Source of the DNA: Adiantum capillus-veneris
Taxonomy: Eukaryota; Streptophyta; Polypodiopsida; Polypodiales; Pteridaceae
Assembly: GCA_014529385.2 (NCBI GenBank)
Contig: CM043961.1
Location: 17,476,978 to 17,540,977 of the forward strand
Direction: 5' to 3'
DNA: 64,000 nucleotides
Part shown: positions 39,164 to 49,848 of the stretch, piece by piece
Numbering within the stretch: the first letter of the stretch is position 1
Layout: each line of letters begins with the position of its first letter
Translations under genes and position numbers: made by a program
Notes under the pieces: model-generated
Databases searched by the model: none
Told to the model about the DNA's origin: nothing
Seen by the model: the letters and a program-made list of their open reading frames with translations, nothing else

Positions 39164-39728
39164 TCCCTACTTCAGTCTCCTCCATTGCAAGTTTTTTGAA
39201 GCTCTTGGCAAGCTATGCTTAGGGTGTAGAGGCTTGGTTTGTGGTGTGAGAGAGTTGAGGGGATAATTGGGGGTTTTGAGTAGAGAGGATAAGGGGGCAA
39301 CACTAGATGAGGATGAAGATGGGAAGGAGTTTTTTGGGGTGTTCAAAATGGGAGGATTGTAAGGGCTAAAAGCAGGATTTGGTGGTACAAAAAAAGGACC
39401 AATTTTTTTTCCACCTTATTGGTACTAAGGAAAAAGTGGGACTAGTAATTTTTTTGTAATGTGTATCAAAACTTTTTGGAGTTTTTTTTTATGTTCTTGT
39501 TTCCAAGATGTATCCAATGATTAACAATATGAGAAGTGATTTATTTTGGGAGTTTGATAAATTGCATTGCAAAGATTTGTCAAAGGTACTCTCAAGGACA
39601 ACCAATTTTATACCACCATCCCCTACTTTCAACCTAAGAGGGGGAGGCAGAGTCGGGGTGTCCTAAAGGGGGCAAGGTTTTAGGCTTTTTAAAGGGTTGA
39701 TGGGCATGGTACTCATGGGGGGTTCTAT

Positions 39729-41074
39729 TCAGAGGGGGGGGTTTCTTGAAGGTTTGTCGAGTGCTATTTCCATGTGAGTTAACCTTTGGAGGAGAGGGTT
39801 TGTAGGGGGTTGAGCGGTGGGGGTTGTTATCGGGTTTCTTTCGGGGGGCGAAAGCAACTTTTTCATTTGGGTGGTGCCTTCATGAAGCACCAATTCCCCC
39901 ACTGTTTCCTCCTTAGGTAAAGACTCCACTTCTTCCAAGATGGAGGATTGTGTTCTCTTCCTAGCATTGTGTGCCGCTACGCTTAAGGAGGAGGCCAAAT
40001 GGGCTTGGAGAATCTTGTTTTGAAGATGTGCATCAAAATCATTGAGGGAGGTTTGCTTCCAAAGTAAGAGTTGATTTGCCCAAGCCGCGGGTTGCACCCT
40101 TGGGAAAGAGATAGGTGCAAGATTTTTGGTGAGGTCCTCGAGCCTCTCTTCCACAAGATCGCGGTATTCATCAAAGGATTTTTGGAGGTTATTGACATGT
40201 AACTCTTGGGCTTGGATGTAAGCTTTAGTGCAATCTAATTGGAATTGGATATTGAGAGCGTTAAGCTTGGCGCTTAAGAGTGCTTGAGCTTGATGTCTTC
40301 CATAGTAAGGCGAGGAGGCTTCATACACAGGCTATGTGGTGCTTTTTGAAAGGAATGAAGGTTTTGTAAATGAGAAAGGTGTGATTTGTCTTTGCTAAGC
40401 TTTTGGTTGAGTGCTTTAAACTCCACCAAGGAGAGGGAAACAATTTTATTGAATCCTAAGGGTTTTTCGATTACTGGTAGGATGGGAGAAAAAGGAGAGG
40501 GAACTACCGCAAAGGAGGAAGAACTTGCGAGGAGAGTGCCAAAAGAGGAAGGGAAGGCAAGGGGAAGACTAGCGAGGAGGCCCCCTTGAGTGTTGTTGGA
40601 GAAGATGCCACCAAGTATGGTTTGAGGAGAGTTAGTGAGGCTGAGGTGATGGGAGAGGGAGGGGTTAATGCTGCCTAGGTTTTTTGTCATGGGAAGGGAA
40701 AGTTGATCCAGGTCCTCAAGAGGTAGGTTGGCGATGAGGCCAAGGATTTCTTCCGAGCTAAAAAGGGTTTTTTTAGAGGAGGTGGGAAAGGTTGCCGATG
40801 GAGAGGGTAGGTTGATGAGTTTCGCCGCCGCCGAAGTAAAGCCAGGAAAGGCAAGATTACCTACGGGAGGGGTGATGGGTTTCAAAGGAATTACAAGGGC
40901 CGGGGAAGCGGATGAGGATGTTAGAGGATTTGGAGGGTGGACCGCCAAATTAGGGATAGGGGACGCCTTAACGGAAGTTGCTTGGACGGAAGCCATGGGA
41001 GTGCCCTCCTCTAATGCCATTGGGGTGGGGTAGGATCCCACGGTTGAAGACGAAGAGGGGGTAGGAGTTGCCAT
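39729..41074 (-). pseudogene. PLE N-terminal ORF, Pro/Ser-rich then coiled coil
   Basis: ATG at 41074 opens 266 codons rich in Pro, Ser, Thr and Ala (MATPTPSSSSTVGSYPTP). Near 40300 the frame changes, and the second frame to 39729 gives an Ala/Gln/Glu/Leu-rich segment with heptad-like spacing (QALLSAKLNALNIQFQLD, LQKSFDEYRDLVEERLEDL). That is compatible with a coiled-coil nucleic-acid-binding ORF1. I do not recognise a family. It lies upstream of the RT on the same strand and may be the N-terminal part of the same polyprotein. Confidence 0.55.
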
Positions 41075-42494
41075 AAGGAAAAAAGTTAGGCAAAGTGAGC
41101 ACCCTTTTTACTTGCAAAGGGAAAAAGGGAGAAAGCTGCACACAGAGCCCTTCGAAGGGTAAACCAAACTATATCTTGTTATGCCGGGTTGGAGAAGCTC
41201 CTCTTTTGTAGTATTGTAGAAGTTGAGCAAGAGTTCGTGGGTTGCAAAAAATGCAGCAACACCGTGTAGGAGCCCGCGAGTGCCGAGAGCCGCCTTTTTG
41301 GGGAATCGGCAGCTTTTCCAAAGCCGAGAGTGAAGTTTTTTAGAAGGCAAGGCTTTCGAGGTGATGACAGGTAGGTGAGAGACCCTTTGCTGGGGTTGTG
41401 GTAGCTCTTTGAAGGCTTCGAGCAAAGAGTGTTGCGAGCACTAGAAAGTGGATGTCACCCAAAATGAGCAGCAGAAGTTTCCAGTACCTTGATTGTGGTC
41501 ACCGTCCAAAAAGAACAGCACTCAGTGCCACACCTTACTGGGAGCCCGCTACTAAAAACTGAGCAGCAAAAAACATCGGGTCACCACCAGGACTAACATT
41601 GCAACCGTTTAGAGCCGGGCTGGGATCACCACTATGCCTGTGCCGCAGTCCTTAAAGGCCAGGCTAGTAAACAGCAAGCTGCGCCAGGCTTGGAGTCGCT
41701 AGCCAAGCAACATACTGCACACCGCACCGCTGTCTAGAGACTTGCAAGCTTGGAGCCACCAACTGAGCAATAGATAGCACACGGTGCCGCCGTCTGGTGA
41801 CCTGAAGGCTGCGCAGCCGCTTAGTAGCTCCGGGCTGGGAGCTACCACCTTGTGCCGCGAAGGGGAGCTGCCACCAATATTGCGAAGGGGAAAAGCATCA
41901 AGATGATGGAGTATAGTCCTGCACAGCTTTGACTGGGAGCCACCACCGGTGCCGTTAGGAGGAGGGAGCTGCTATCACCTATATAGGGTAGCAAGCCAAA
42001 TCCAGAGGTCATGCCATTTCTGTGTAGATGCAAAGTTTAGCATCTTGCTGTGCAAGTGTGGCGTAGGTGGACATGACCATCCGTGCAAGGTTGAGTGCAA
42101 GCTAGTGTGTAGGTGAAATGCTAGAGTAAAAGCCTGAGTGCAGGCCCGTTGCTGTGCAAGTGAAGAGGTTAGTAGTGCAGGTGGCGCATGACAGCATGCA
42201 AGCGGGGAGAGAGAGCAAAAGGGAGGGAGGGGGACGTATTGCCCATGGCGTGAGTTTAGAGGCTATGAAAAGAAAGCTGAGGGTTTTACATTAGAAGTTA
42301 AAGCTATAGTCAGAGCTGTAGAGTGAGATTAAGTCCTTGGGAAAGAGGGAAAGTGGGACAATGAAAAGGTGGAGCCGGTTCACAGTATGCAAAGAGTAAA
42401 ACCAAGCGACAGCCGGTGGATGTGGGAGAATTAAGCAAAAGCTTCGCTGAACATCAAGCGAGTGAATAAACCACTCCAATTAACTCCAAGTTCT
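41075..42494 (-). other. PLE 5' region, GC-rich, non-coding
   Basis: Rich in short recurring words such as gagccacca, gccgc, tgtgcaagtg and gcagcaa, and higher in GC than its surroundings. No ORF with recognisable content. It probably holds the promoter and 5' leader of the long copy. Confidence 0.45.
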
Positions 42495-42623
42495 AATGAA
42501 AAAATACTTAGCGAGTGAATTTTTCTTAGGCAACATGATGGAAAAAGAAATAAAGCTATCCGGGTTTTTCTTTTTTTTGTTTGGGGGGGGGGGAAGAGAA
42601 GGAAGAAAATGCAAAGGAGATAA

Positions 42624-42671
42624 GTTTACACCAAACGCGTTTCACTTAGTAAGCTCTTCAGTGGTGTAAAC
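42624..42671 (-). ncRNA. hammerhead ribozyme, type I, consensus core
   Basis: Minus strand, 5' to 3': stem I strand GTTTACACCA (42671-42662), CUGAAGA (matches CUGANGA; 42661-42655), stem II GCUU-ACU-AAGU, GAAA, CGCG, UU, then TGGTGTAAAC (42633-42624). The last segment pairs all 10 bases with the first. Cleavage is expected after the U at 42634 (GUU triplet). Stem III is the palindrome ACGCGU, which can form only 2 pairs alone but 6 pairs in a dimer. PLE hammerheads are known to be of this minimal type I form. Confidence 0.8.
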
Positions 42672-43030
42672 AATAGGAGGATATGGAGGGGGTATAAATA
42701 GTGAGGTGTGGCTCAAAAAACTACATTAGGTACCATTTTGAAGAGGGGTAGTACCTACTGAAAGATAGGTTATGACCAAATTTTAAGTGGGTACTCTACA
42801 AAAAAGGGAGGGAAAGGAAGAGAGTTGGTAGGGTAATAAAGTTTGTGGAGGGTTTGCTTAAAGGAGTGGTCAAGAAAGTACAAAAGGGAAAAAAGAAGGA
42901 AAAATTCAAGGATGCTGACCTTGTCTAGGGAATGGGTGGAATTTTTTGAGGGGTTGCACATATCCAAGAGGCCGCAGATTATCGAAGTATGCTGCGGCAG
43001 GGTTTAGTCAAAAAGGAGGGTGGAATTCTT

Positions 43031-44357
43031 TTATTGGGGGCACGGGGCGGGGGGGGGCGGTTTAGAGAGCAAAGTGCCGAGATTAGGTGCATTCATCCAA
43101 CATATCAAAGGCTTAGGTAAGTGTGCGAGGTTGGTGTTGGATTTAAGAAGCCTTGTGAGGGGTTTGATAATGGAATGAGACAAGTTGAGATGGCGTATTA
43201 GAGGTGAGAAAGGAATCTTTATGATGGTTGGAGCAGATTTGGTTTTGGACACAGATTGGAGGAGAGAGGGTCTCAGATTGTAGGAAAGGTAAAGAAAGCA
43301 AGCTTTCAACAGGGGAGAGGGATAGCCCTTACCTCTTAGCCTCGAAAAGAAAAGGTTACGAATGGAGATAAAGCCTGAAAGAGAGCTTTCTCTAATAATG
43401 TACCTCCTAAGCTGTGCGAGAATAAAAGCGATCTTTTGGTGCGTAGGGTGCCAGGATTGCCAAGGGATGTAATTGTAGGAATTAAGGATTTTTTGGTAGC
43501 AATGGGTGTCAAGGAAAACACAAGTGGCAAAAGAGGGTCCCTTGAAAAAAATGAAGATCCAAAATAAAAGCTTCTTGCAAGGAGATTGCAACGGAGATTT
43601 TGATATGTTCTTGGAGAGGGTGTCCATACTCCTGGAAGAGCTCTTTTAGGCTAGAGAGAGGACCATCCCATATTCCAAAGGCATCATCTACGAACCTCCT
43701 GAAATAGAGAAGGGAAGGGGAACATAGGAGATTCATGCCTTCCTCTAAATAGCAAAGAAAGAGGCAAGCATATACAACTGCAAAGTTTGACCCCATAGCG
43801 GTGCCCTTAATTTGGTGGCAAAACTCTCCATTGAAAGAGAGATAGTGGTGGTTGAGGATAAGAGAGGCTAATGATAAAATAAAGTGGATCTTAGGGGAAG
43901 GGAAGAGCCCCTTGATGGAATGCTTAAGGGCCAAGAGGCCATCATTTATGGGGATACTGGGATAAAGAGACTCCACATCAAAGGTGAAGAGGATAATGTT
44001 GGGAGGGAAGGAATTAGAAGCTAGGTCTAAAATCAGAGAGTGCGAGTGTTTTAGGTGCTGCGATTTGGACAAAAGAATGGGGTAGAGTTGCGCATGGAGC
44101 CATTTAGAGGCGTTCTGTAAAATGTAGTCTTTGTATGAACAAATGGGACGGCCAACGAGGATGGGTTTGTGGATCTTAGGTAAAAGAAAAAAGGGGCAAG
44201 GTTTAGGGTTTTCATGCGAGGAAGAGAGGATAAAGGCTCTTTTGTTGCTAGGAAGAAGAGGATAACTTGTGACAATAGAGGAAAGGAGGGAGTATACAAA
44301 GGGTAAAGGGGGTGTGGAGATTTTAGAGTAGGTGAAGGGGTCCAAGAGATGACGCAA
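43031..44357 (-). pseudogene. Penelope-like reverse transcriptase, truncated copy
   Basis: Open from 44357 to 43509 with the RT core: KIHKPILVGRPI, FTFDVESLYPSIP, KGTAMGSNFA and RRFVDDAFGIW. A frameshift near 43550 follows, then the frame to 43031 with the thumb: YNYIPWQSWHPTHQKIAF, LRRYIIRESSL, IIKIPFSPLIRHLNLS and LICWMNAPNLGTLL. The order and spacing are those of Penelope-like RTs. The N-terminal part is missing through 5' truncation. Confidence 0.9.
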
Positions 44358-44361
44358 GGCT

Positions 44362-44680
44362 TAGTAAAAACACAAAGTATACCAACGTGCGAACTAGTCC
44401 AGCAAGGGGGAAATAGAGAGGAGCCAAAAAAAATATACAATGAAACAAGAGATTGTGTTTGGAGGCAATGGGAGAGGGTGGCAACGCGTTTCGACCTCAT
44501 CAGGGTCTCATCATTAGTAAAAACACAAAGTGTACCAACGTGCGAACTAGTCCAGCAAGGGGAAATAGAGAGGAGCCAAAAAAAATATACAATGAAACAA
44601 GAGATTGTGTTTGGAGGCAATGGGGGAGAGGGTGGCAATGCGTTTCGACCTCAAAAGGGTCTCATCAAGGCAAGTTACAA
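44362..44680 (-). repeat. 153-bp tandem duplication with hammerhead-like cores
   Basis: Units begin at 44362 and 44515 (tagtaaaaacacaaag). Each ends with a sequence whose minus strand reads (A/U)UGAUGA-GACC-loop-GGUC-GAAACGC, at 44485-44513 and 44639-44667. This resembles a hammerhead core with a 4-bp stem II, but the C3 base is replaced and no matching stem I lies alongside. It sits at the upstream end of the truncated PLE copy. Confidence 0.7.
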
Positions 44681-45033
44681 TCTCTATGTGTAGTGCTTAT
44701 ATAGGGTGAGGGTGGTAGCTCCGGTTAAGAGAGTTAACTTGAGTTGAGTTTTCATGGAGTTTTAAAAATGTTGGAGTTTGAGCTTAAACAAGAATTAGGA
44801 CAAGTACATCTTTGACTCTTCCCAAGAGTGTAGAGGGAAAAGGGATCATTGAATGTTGACAAGCTTGAGCTATTTAAAACTTGTACCCTTGATAAAATAG
44901 AAAAGGACTAGAATTGGGATTTGCACCTAGGGAGATATGTCAGATGAAGGAACTTGGAAGATGTGCTTTATGTCAAAAAAGGAGAGTCCACAGTAGTAGG
45001 TGGTTGTAGCACATCAAAAAGCCCTTTAACAAC
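44681..45033. other. sequence between PLE and right flanking duplication
   Basis: AT-rich, no ORF or repeat recognised. The motif gtgagggtggtagctcc near 44706 partly echoes gagagggtggcaa of the 153-bp units. Confidence 0.4.
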
Positions 45034-46160
45034 TCTTGTGGTGATTGGCTTGGAGCTGTTTTGCTCCAAGAAGGGCATGCCATTGCCTATGAAAGTCCAA
45101 GGCTAAGTCCAAGGCTCGACCCTATTGAGCAAGCTCTAGGCATATATGAAAAGGAACTCCTTGCAGTTCTACATGCCTTAGACTCGTGGAAGCACTATTT
45201 ATTGGGGACTCCTTTCATTCTGCGGACAGATCACCAAAGCCTTAAGTACTTCATGCCGCAGAACAAGCTCTCCGACAAAAAAATGAGGTGGGCAAATTTC
45301 CTTTTGCAATTTAATTTTCATATTGCTCACATTGCTGGAAAGCATAATCAAGTAGCTGATGCACTCTCAAGACGGCCAAGAGTGAATGTGGTTTCCATAG
45401 CAACTCACAATGATCTATCTTCTATGATAGATGAGTATGCCATTTATCTTGATTTTAGGGATGTGATTTCAGCCCTTGCACTAGGGAAGAAAGAGGAGCC
45501 ATTTACCTTACAAGATGGTTATCTTCTCCATGGCAATAGACTATGCGTTACTAACTCACTACGTGAGAAAGTAATGTATGAATCGCATGCTCCTCTTTAT
45601 GCTAGGTATAGAGGGATTCAGTCACCCTAAAAGGGATAAAAACATATTTTTATTGGCCTACCATGAAAGCAAACATACAAGAGTATGTTTCTAAATGTGT
45701 GGTATGCAAAAAGACAAAGTTTGATAGAGGGAAGCAACCTGATTGCTTCAACCTTTGCCAATCCCTAATTCACCATGGGAGAGCATATCCATGGATTTTA
45801 TCTTTTATTTGCCTAAGTCTATCCATGGGAATACGGGAATATGAACAATAGTGGACAGCTTCAGCAAACAAGCTCATTTTATACCTGTCAAAAAGACTAT
45901 CAAAGCCCATCAAATGGTAACCCTCTTCATATCACAAATCTTCAAGTACCATGGCTTGCCAATTTCCATAGTGTCGGATAGAAGTCCTACAATGACGAGT
46001 AATTTTTGGAAGGGTCTCTTTGAGAATTTAGGGACAAGGATAAATTTCTCTTCGGCCTATCACCCGCAAATGGATGGCCAAAGTGAAATAGCTAACCTAA
46101 CAATTCTTGATCTTCTAAAAGCCTACGTAATGGAAGTAGATCAAAGGTCCCAATGCATTA
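45034..46160 (+). pseudogene. Ty3/gypsy RNase H and integrase fragment, right copy
   Basis: RNase H is open from 45061 to 45630: YEKELLAVLHALDSWKHYLL, RTDHQSLKYFMPQNKLSD, FNFHIAHIAGKHNQVADALS. Integrase pieces follow: SKCVVCKKTKFDRGKQ, with the spacing intact, and FSKQAHFIPVKKTIKAHQMV, SIVSDRSPTMTSNFWKG, SAYHPQMDGQSE. It stops at the same chimeric junction as the left copy and has no LTR. Confidence 0.85.
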
Positions 46161-47540
46161 GGAAATTTTGGAGGTCATTTGGAGGGCCTTATTGAAGAGA
46201 GAGAAAAGAAGGCGCAACCAATGAGCAACAACCTTACGTAATGTAGAAATGCATGGAAAGTATCACAAAAATAAAAGAAATCATTTTCAAATATTGAGAT
46301 TTGTCCCATTTTTGTAAGGTAACTTCCTCGTCTCACAAAGTAGGGCCTACTGCCAGTATAGCTGTCAAGTTGTTGAGACCTGATTACTGATTGATAGCTA
46401 ACTCTCTCCCTTTATTAAAAGATATCCACTCCTTACCCTTATGAAAGCCTTTCAAAACTCATTCTCCCTCCATTATATTTATGGATTCGTTTTCTTCCCG
46501 CCCAAGAAGTTCTAGAGGATGCTCTACACTGTCCCCAACTAACCTCACCATTAGTGTGCCAAGAAGACCATGTAGTAGCATAAGCACTATCTCAATCTCA
46601 AACTCTATCACTACAGATAATAGGTGGCAAGAGCAGAGGATAAGCAAAGGTTCTTATGCAGCCAAGAAGGAGAAAAATCTCGAAGGCAACATATATGTTT
46701 CGTTCTGCATGAAAAGCAAGAGTTCTGGATTTCAAAGTCGAGGTTGGTAAGAAGACTGTGAAAGAGGTCTTGGTTCAACATGTTTTCACTCACTCTTATG
46801 TGATTGCTAACGGCGGTGATGTCTCCATGGTGCATAATCCACGGTGCAACTATGAGTTGATTATTTAGCAATCCTCTATAAATGTTATCTTACATTTCAA
46901 ATGTGAATTTGTTTTTTCTTCTCTTATTATAGATCTTTAATTAGGTTATATAGATGTTTGTATTTATTTCTATTCTTTTACATTCATAGATGTTTATCCT
47001 TCCTCATACGAGGAATGGAAGCCACTGGAGTGTATTATGGTCTCATCTTAGTGACCCATGCTCATATTGGGGTCTTGCAGTATGCGGAAAAAATTAGCAA
47101 AAGCCTTGCAGACGAGGGTATTTTCTTCTATGACCATTTCTACCAACTCAATCGAAGGAATCAGAGAGGAGTGTTGGTGAAGGTTTCACTATCAACCAAT
47201 TGGAACTCCGTGGATTGGCCCGTTCCCGACACAACAATAAGTGAGGCATTGAGGAGCAGGCTCTCTAGGGATTTTAATTTTAGAGGTCTCTCCAAAACTC
47301 TGTACCCACTAAATTGGTGAAACTTGCAAATTTCTGTCCCGTTGGTCTCTTGGTTGAGTTATTTCATACCTGCAATGTACATGTTGCTAAAACTATGCTG
47401 CTCTGCAAACCATTTGATTCCCGCTTGTGTGATAAGCTTCTTGATTGGTGGTGGTATGTGAAAGAAAAAGATGGCATATGTTGCGAGATTGCTCTTGACA
47501 CTTTCATTGTCAAGTATATGCTTGTGACATAGACACTAAT
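46161..47540 (+). pseudogene. unidentified gene-like sequence, right copy
   Basis: Same content as 35261-36640. The Ser/Arg-rich frame here is open from 46481 to 46750 (MDSFSSRPRSSRG, about 89 residues). Later frames contain FTHSYVIANGG, KISKSLADEGIFFYDHFY, LRSRLSRDFNFRGLS and CPVGLLVELFHTCNVHVAKT. This copy continues into 47541 onwards without interruption and is likely the original position. Family not recognised. Confidence 0.4.
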
Positions 47541-47587
47541 AATCTCCTTTTGGTACAAACGTTCCTGACCTTGTTGAAGGTTGCTAT

Positions 47588-47866
47588 GTGCCTATGGATC
47601 AAGAGGCAGCAAGTTTGGCAAACACTGCTGTCATAGAAGTGGAAGTGGTGGACAAAGACCTAAATCTTATGATAGTAATTACAATAAGGCAGCAATGCAA
47701 TATTTTGCAACTTCGACATGACATAGTGGAGGAGACTGCCAACATTGACTCCATGAAACTTTATTTCTTGCTAGGCGGACAAAGAGTAATGCAACAAAGG
47801 AGAAGAATTTTCTCTGTGGAGATCTTTCTGGCCGTATTCAAATCGTGCCCATGTAATCTAGCCTGA
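47588..47866 (+). pseudogene. possible ubiquitin-like fragment
   Basis: A 92-codon frame. The middle (VIEVEVVDKDLNLMIVITI...ILQLRHDIVEETA..DSMKLYFLLGGQRVM) has the strand-strand-helix-strand order and the LYFLLGGQ-like turn of ubiquitin-like folds. No second family feature confirms this, so it is a tentative reading. It directly follows the right copy of the unidentified sequence. Confidence 0.3.
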
Positions 47867-47930
47867 ATGGCGTCAATGAAATCTAACTTTTTTGACTAAT
47901 TTAATCTTATATCAAGTGTTTGCTCACAAT

Positions 47931-47932
<2 letters not shown>

Positions 47933-48010
<78 letters not shown>
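47933..48010. repeat. (CT)n microsatellite
   Basis: Uninterrupted TC dinucleotides, about 39 units. Confidence 0.97.
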
Positions 48011-48013
<3 letters not shown>

Positions 48014-48188
48014 ACAAGTACAACAAATCATTATGAAGTGTATTTCCAAGTACAAATTGTGGGATGTGCAAGCGACTTAAATACAGTTGCAACAAATATG
48101 GGAGCTTGCTATTAATTGTGTATTAAGAGTTGATCTCTCTCTCTCTCTCTTTGTATTTTTAACATATAGACAGGTAGAAAGTATCAAT

Positions 48189-48775
48189 TTAATGTATAAA
48201 CCATGAAGTACTAAGTACAAATTTTGATGTGCTCAATGGGCTTAAGTACAATCCTTGCAGGTATGGGAGCAAAATGTCCTCTAGGTAAAAATCGTGAAGA
48301 TGCCCTTCAAATGAAGGTGGGGCAATAGTAGCGCTGGGTGGATTAAGTAAACCCTTATGTGGTGTGTCATCAATCAACAAAGTATTGAGAGCATCATAAG
48401 GCACAATGATCTGTTCAAAGGGCTTGTAGAAAATTTGTACATGAGGTTTAGTTGGGTGGAAATGTCTTGCAATGGTAATGCAATTTCTTTGACTATACAC
48501 AAAATAAAAATCCGATCTCTGGTTTCAGTGATATTGCAAACTATGGTAACAAGGGAATTCAAGTTTTTGGGCTGCACTGAAGACCAGATAGCAACCCTAA
48601 ATCGTGGAATCAAAAAATTCAAAAATTCCTTTGTGCCTGGTCGAATTACTACTCTGACATTTCCCAAGTGGAAACTTATACGTAAATCAGAGATCTCTGT
48701 AGGTCCACTGTACGGCTCTCGTAGCAGCATCCATTGAGATCCAAAATAATTAGTCTTTGCAATCATTGAGTGCAT
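48189..48775 (-). pseudogene. FCP1/NIF-type HAD phosphatase remnant
   Basis: The frame from 48775 contains VIRPGTKEFLNFLIPRFRVAIWSS, which matches the motif II region of FCP1-like (NLI-interacting factor-like) phosphatases. A frameshift near 48500 moves to the frame ending at 48189: VYSQRNC, then ALNTLLIDDTPHKGLLNPP, the typical DD motif IV, then the hydrophobic YLQGL end. Motif I (DxDxT), which carries the catalytic aspartates, is not found upstream. The enzyme acts on phosphoserine in RNA polymerase II CTD-like substrates, but this copy cannot be active. It lies downstream of the histone-like frame on the same strand. Confidence 0.8.
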
Positions 48776-48846
48776 ACATATAAGTAGTTAGAAACAAAAA
48801 AGAGTATATTATTTTAGTACAATGGATATTACCAGAACAACCATAT

Positions 48847-49546
48847 CTACTTGAGACAAAAGTCCATAAAGTCATGTCTAATGTTGACATTTTGTTGTTG
48901 AGTGTCGATGTTCCCTTCTGTATTGCCAAAGGTATTCACCTCTAGTGGTTGTGCAGTACAGGACTCTTGTGTTTCCATGGCCGAATGGTTAACTTGTTCT
49001 ATTGTCTGTTCTTGGCTTTGATTTGCAACATTGGCCACCTCCTCTACATGGCCTAGACACTCTGTAATTTCTCTCATCTCTAAAGAGCTCTTCACATCAG
49101 AAAGTACTGGAGCTTGGACTCCCTCATATTGATCATGTGTCTCATCCTATGCCACAATAATAGGCACTCCCTTATCCTCCTCTACTTGGCCTAGACCCTC
49201 TGCTGCATTCCTCGGCTCTGAAGAGCATTTTACATTAGCATTTTCAAGAGCTTGGTCTACTTCACATTGATCAAGTCTAACTTTCGTTTCAGCCGCTCCA
49301 ACTGCAAAGCAAACCGGTGTCTTGTTCCTCTAATATTGGATCAATTTTAGGGATTTGGTTTCCAGTGGTGGAAACTGGCATGAATTCATCATCATTCGTC
49401 ATAGTTAAAGTTATTATATGGTCATCGACAAAGCTATCTTCTGCATCTAAAACTCTAGGAGTTGAAATAGATAGTAGATGTTGAATAATTGATGCGCGAT
49501 ACCTTTGTAAATATTCCAAGGTATAATTTTCCACAGCATTCTGCAA
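48847..49546 (-). pseudogene. unidentified acidic/Gln-rich frames
   Basis: Two frames, 49546-49289 (NYTLEYLQRYRASIIQHLLS) and 49095-48847 (Gln, Glu, Asn and Val rich), lie between the histone-like and phosphatase-like pieces on the same strand. They may be exons of the same broken gene. No family recognised. Confidence 0.3.
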
Positions 49547-49848
49547 AATTAGGTTAACTTGTGGTCAATACTTCAATTAATAATAATACCAAGTTGGTCC
49601 AAAATATAGCACGGAATTACCTTAGACATAAATGGATTCAAAGAAAAAAAACTTTGTAGTATGTACTCTGCATGGAGAAGACATCTCCAACCACAAGAAC
49701 TCAGATCTGTTTGATTAGGCACTTCGACAACTCTAAAGGTTGCCTTGTAGAGTTCATGATTTCCACAAAGCCTTCCATAGACGTGAAGTAATCTTTTTAC
49801 ACATCTATGAACAATGAAAGTTATTTGTTATTAACAATATTGAGGTCA

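Larger units (their letters stand above)
36646..42494 (-). mobile_element. Penelope-like retroelement, long copy
   Basis: Minus-strand element. The 3' end lies at 36646 (cgaaaaaacacttagcgag) and the same sequence recurs at 42495 where the upstream truncated copy ends. In element order it has a GC-rich 5' region (42494-41075), a Pro/Ser/Thr-rich and coiled-coil reading frame (41074-39729), a reverse transcriptase (about 39160-37216), a C30/G30 tract, a degenerate hammerhead motif and the 3' end. No GIY-YIG endonuclease motif is visible after the RT thumb. All ORFs carry stops or frameshifts. Confidence 0.85.
42495..44360 (-). mobile_element. Penelope-like retroelement, 5'-truncated copy (pseudo-LTR)
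   Basis: Aligns with 36646-38511 over its full length and in the same orientation. Similarity begins at tgaaaaaatacttagcgag and stops at gatgacgcaagg, inside the RT N-terminal region. In element orientation this truncated copy is directly upstream of the long copy, the tandem arrangement that creates pseudo-LTRs in PLEs. Confidence 0.85.
45034..47540. repeat. right copy of the 2.5-kb direct duplication flanking the PLE
   Basis: Counterpart of 34150-36640, starting at cttgtggtgattggcttggag and ending at catagacactaat. Confidence 0.85.

Noticed and set aside
44051-44638. 195-codon minus-strand ORF over the PLE/153-bp repeat junction
   Set aside because: It is partly a shadow frame of the RT copy and partly a translation of the 153-bp tandem repeat (the same peptide appears twice).
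47588-48775. UBLCP1-like gene (ubiquitin-like plus FCP1 phosphatase)
   Set aside because: The two pieces are on opposite strands and the ubiquitin-like reading is weak, so they cannot form one transcript as they stand.
48970-49010. tRNA-Ser/Leu-like words (tggccgaatggttaac)
   Set aside because: No complementary acceptor or T arm nearby, so a chance match inside AT-rich sequence.
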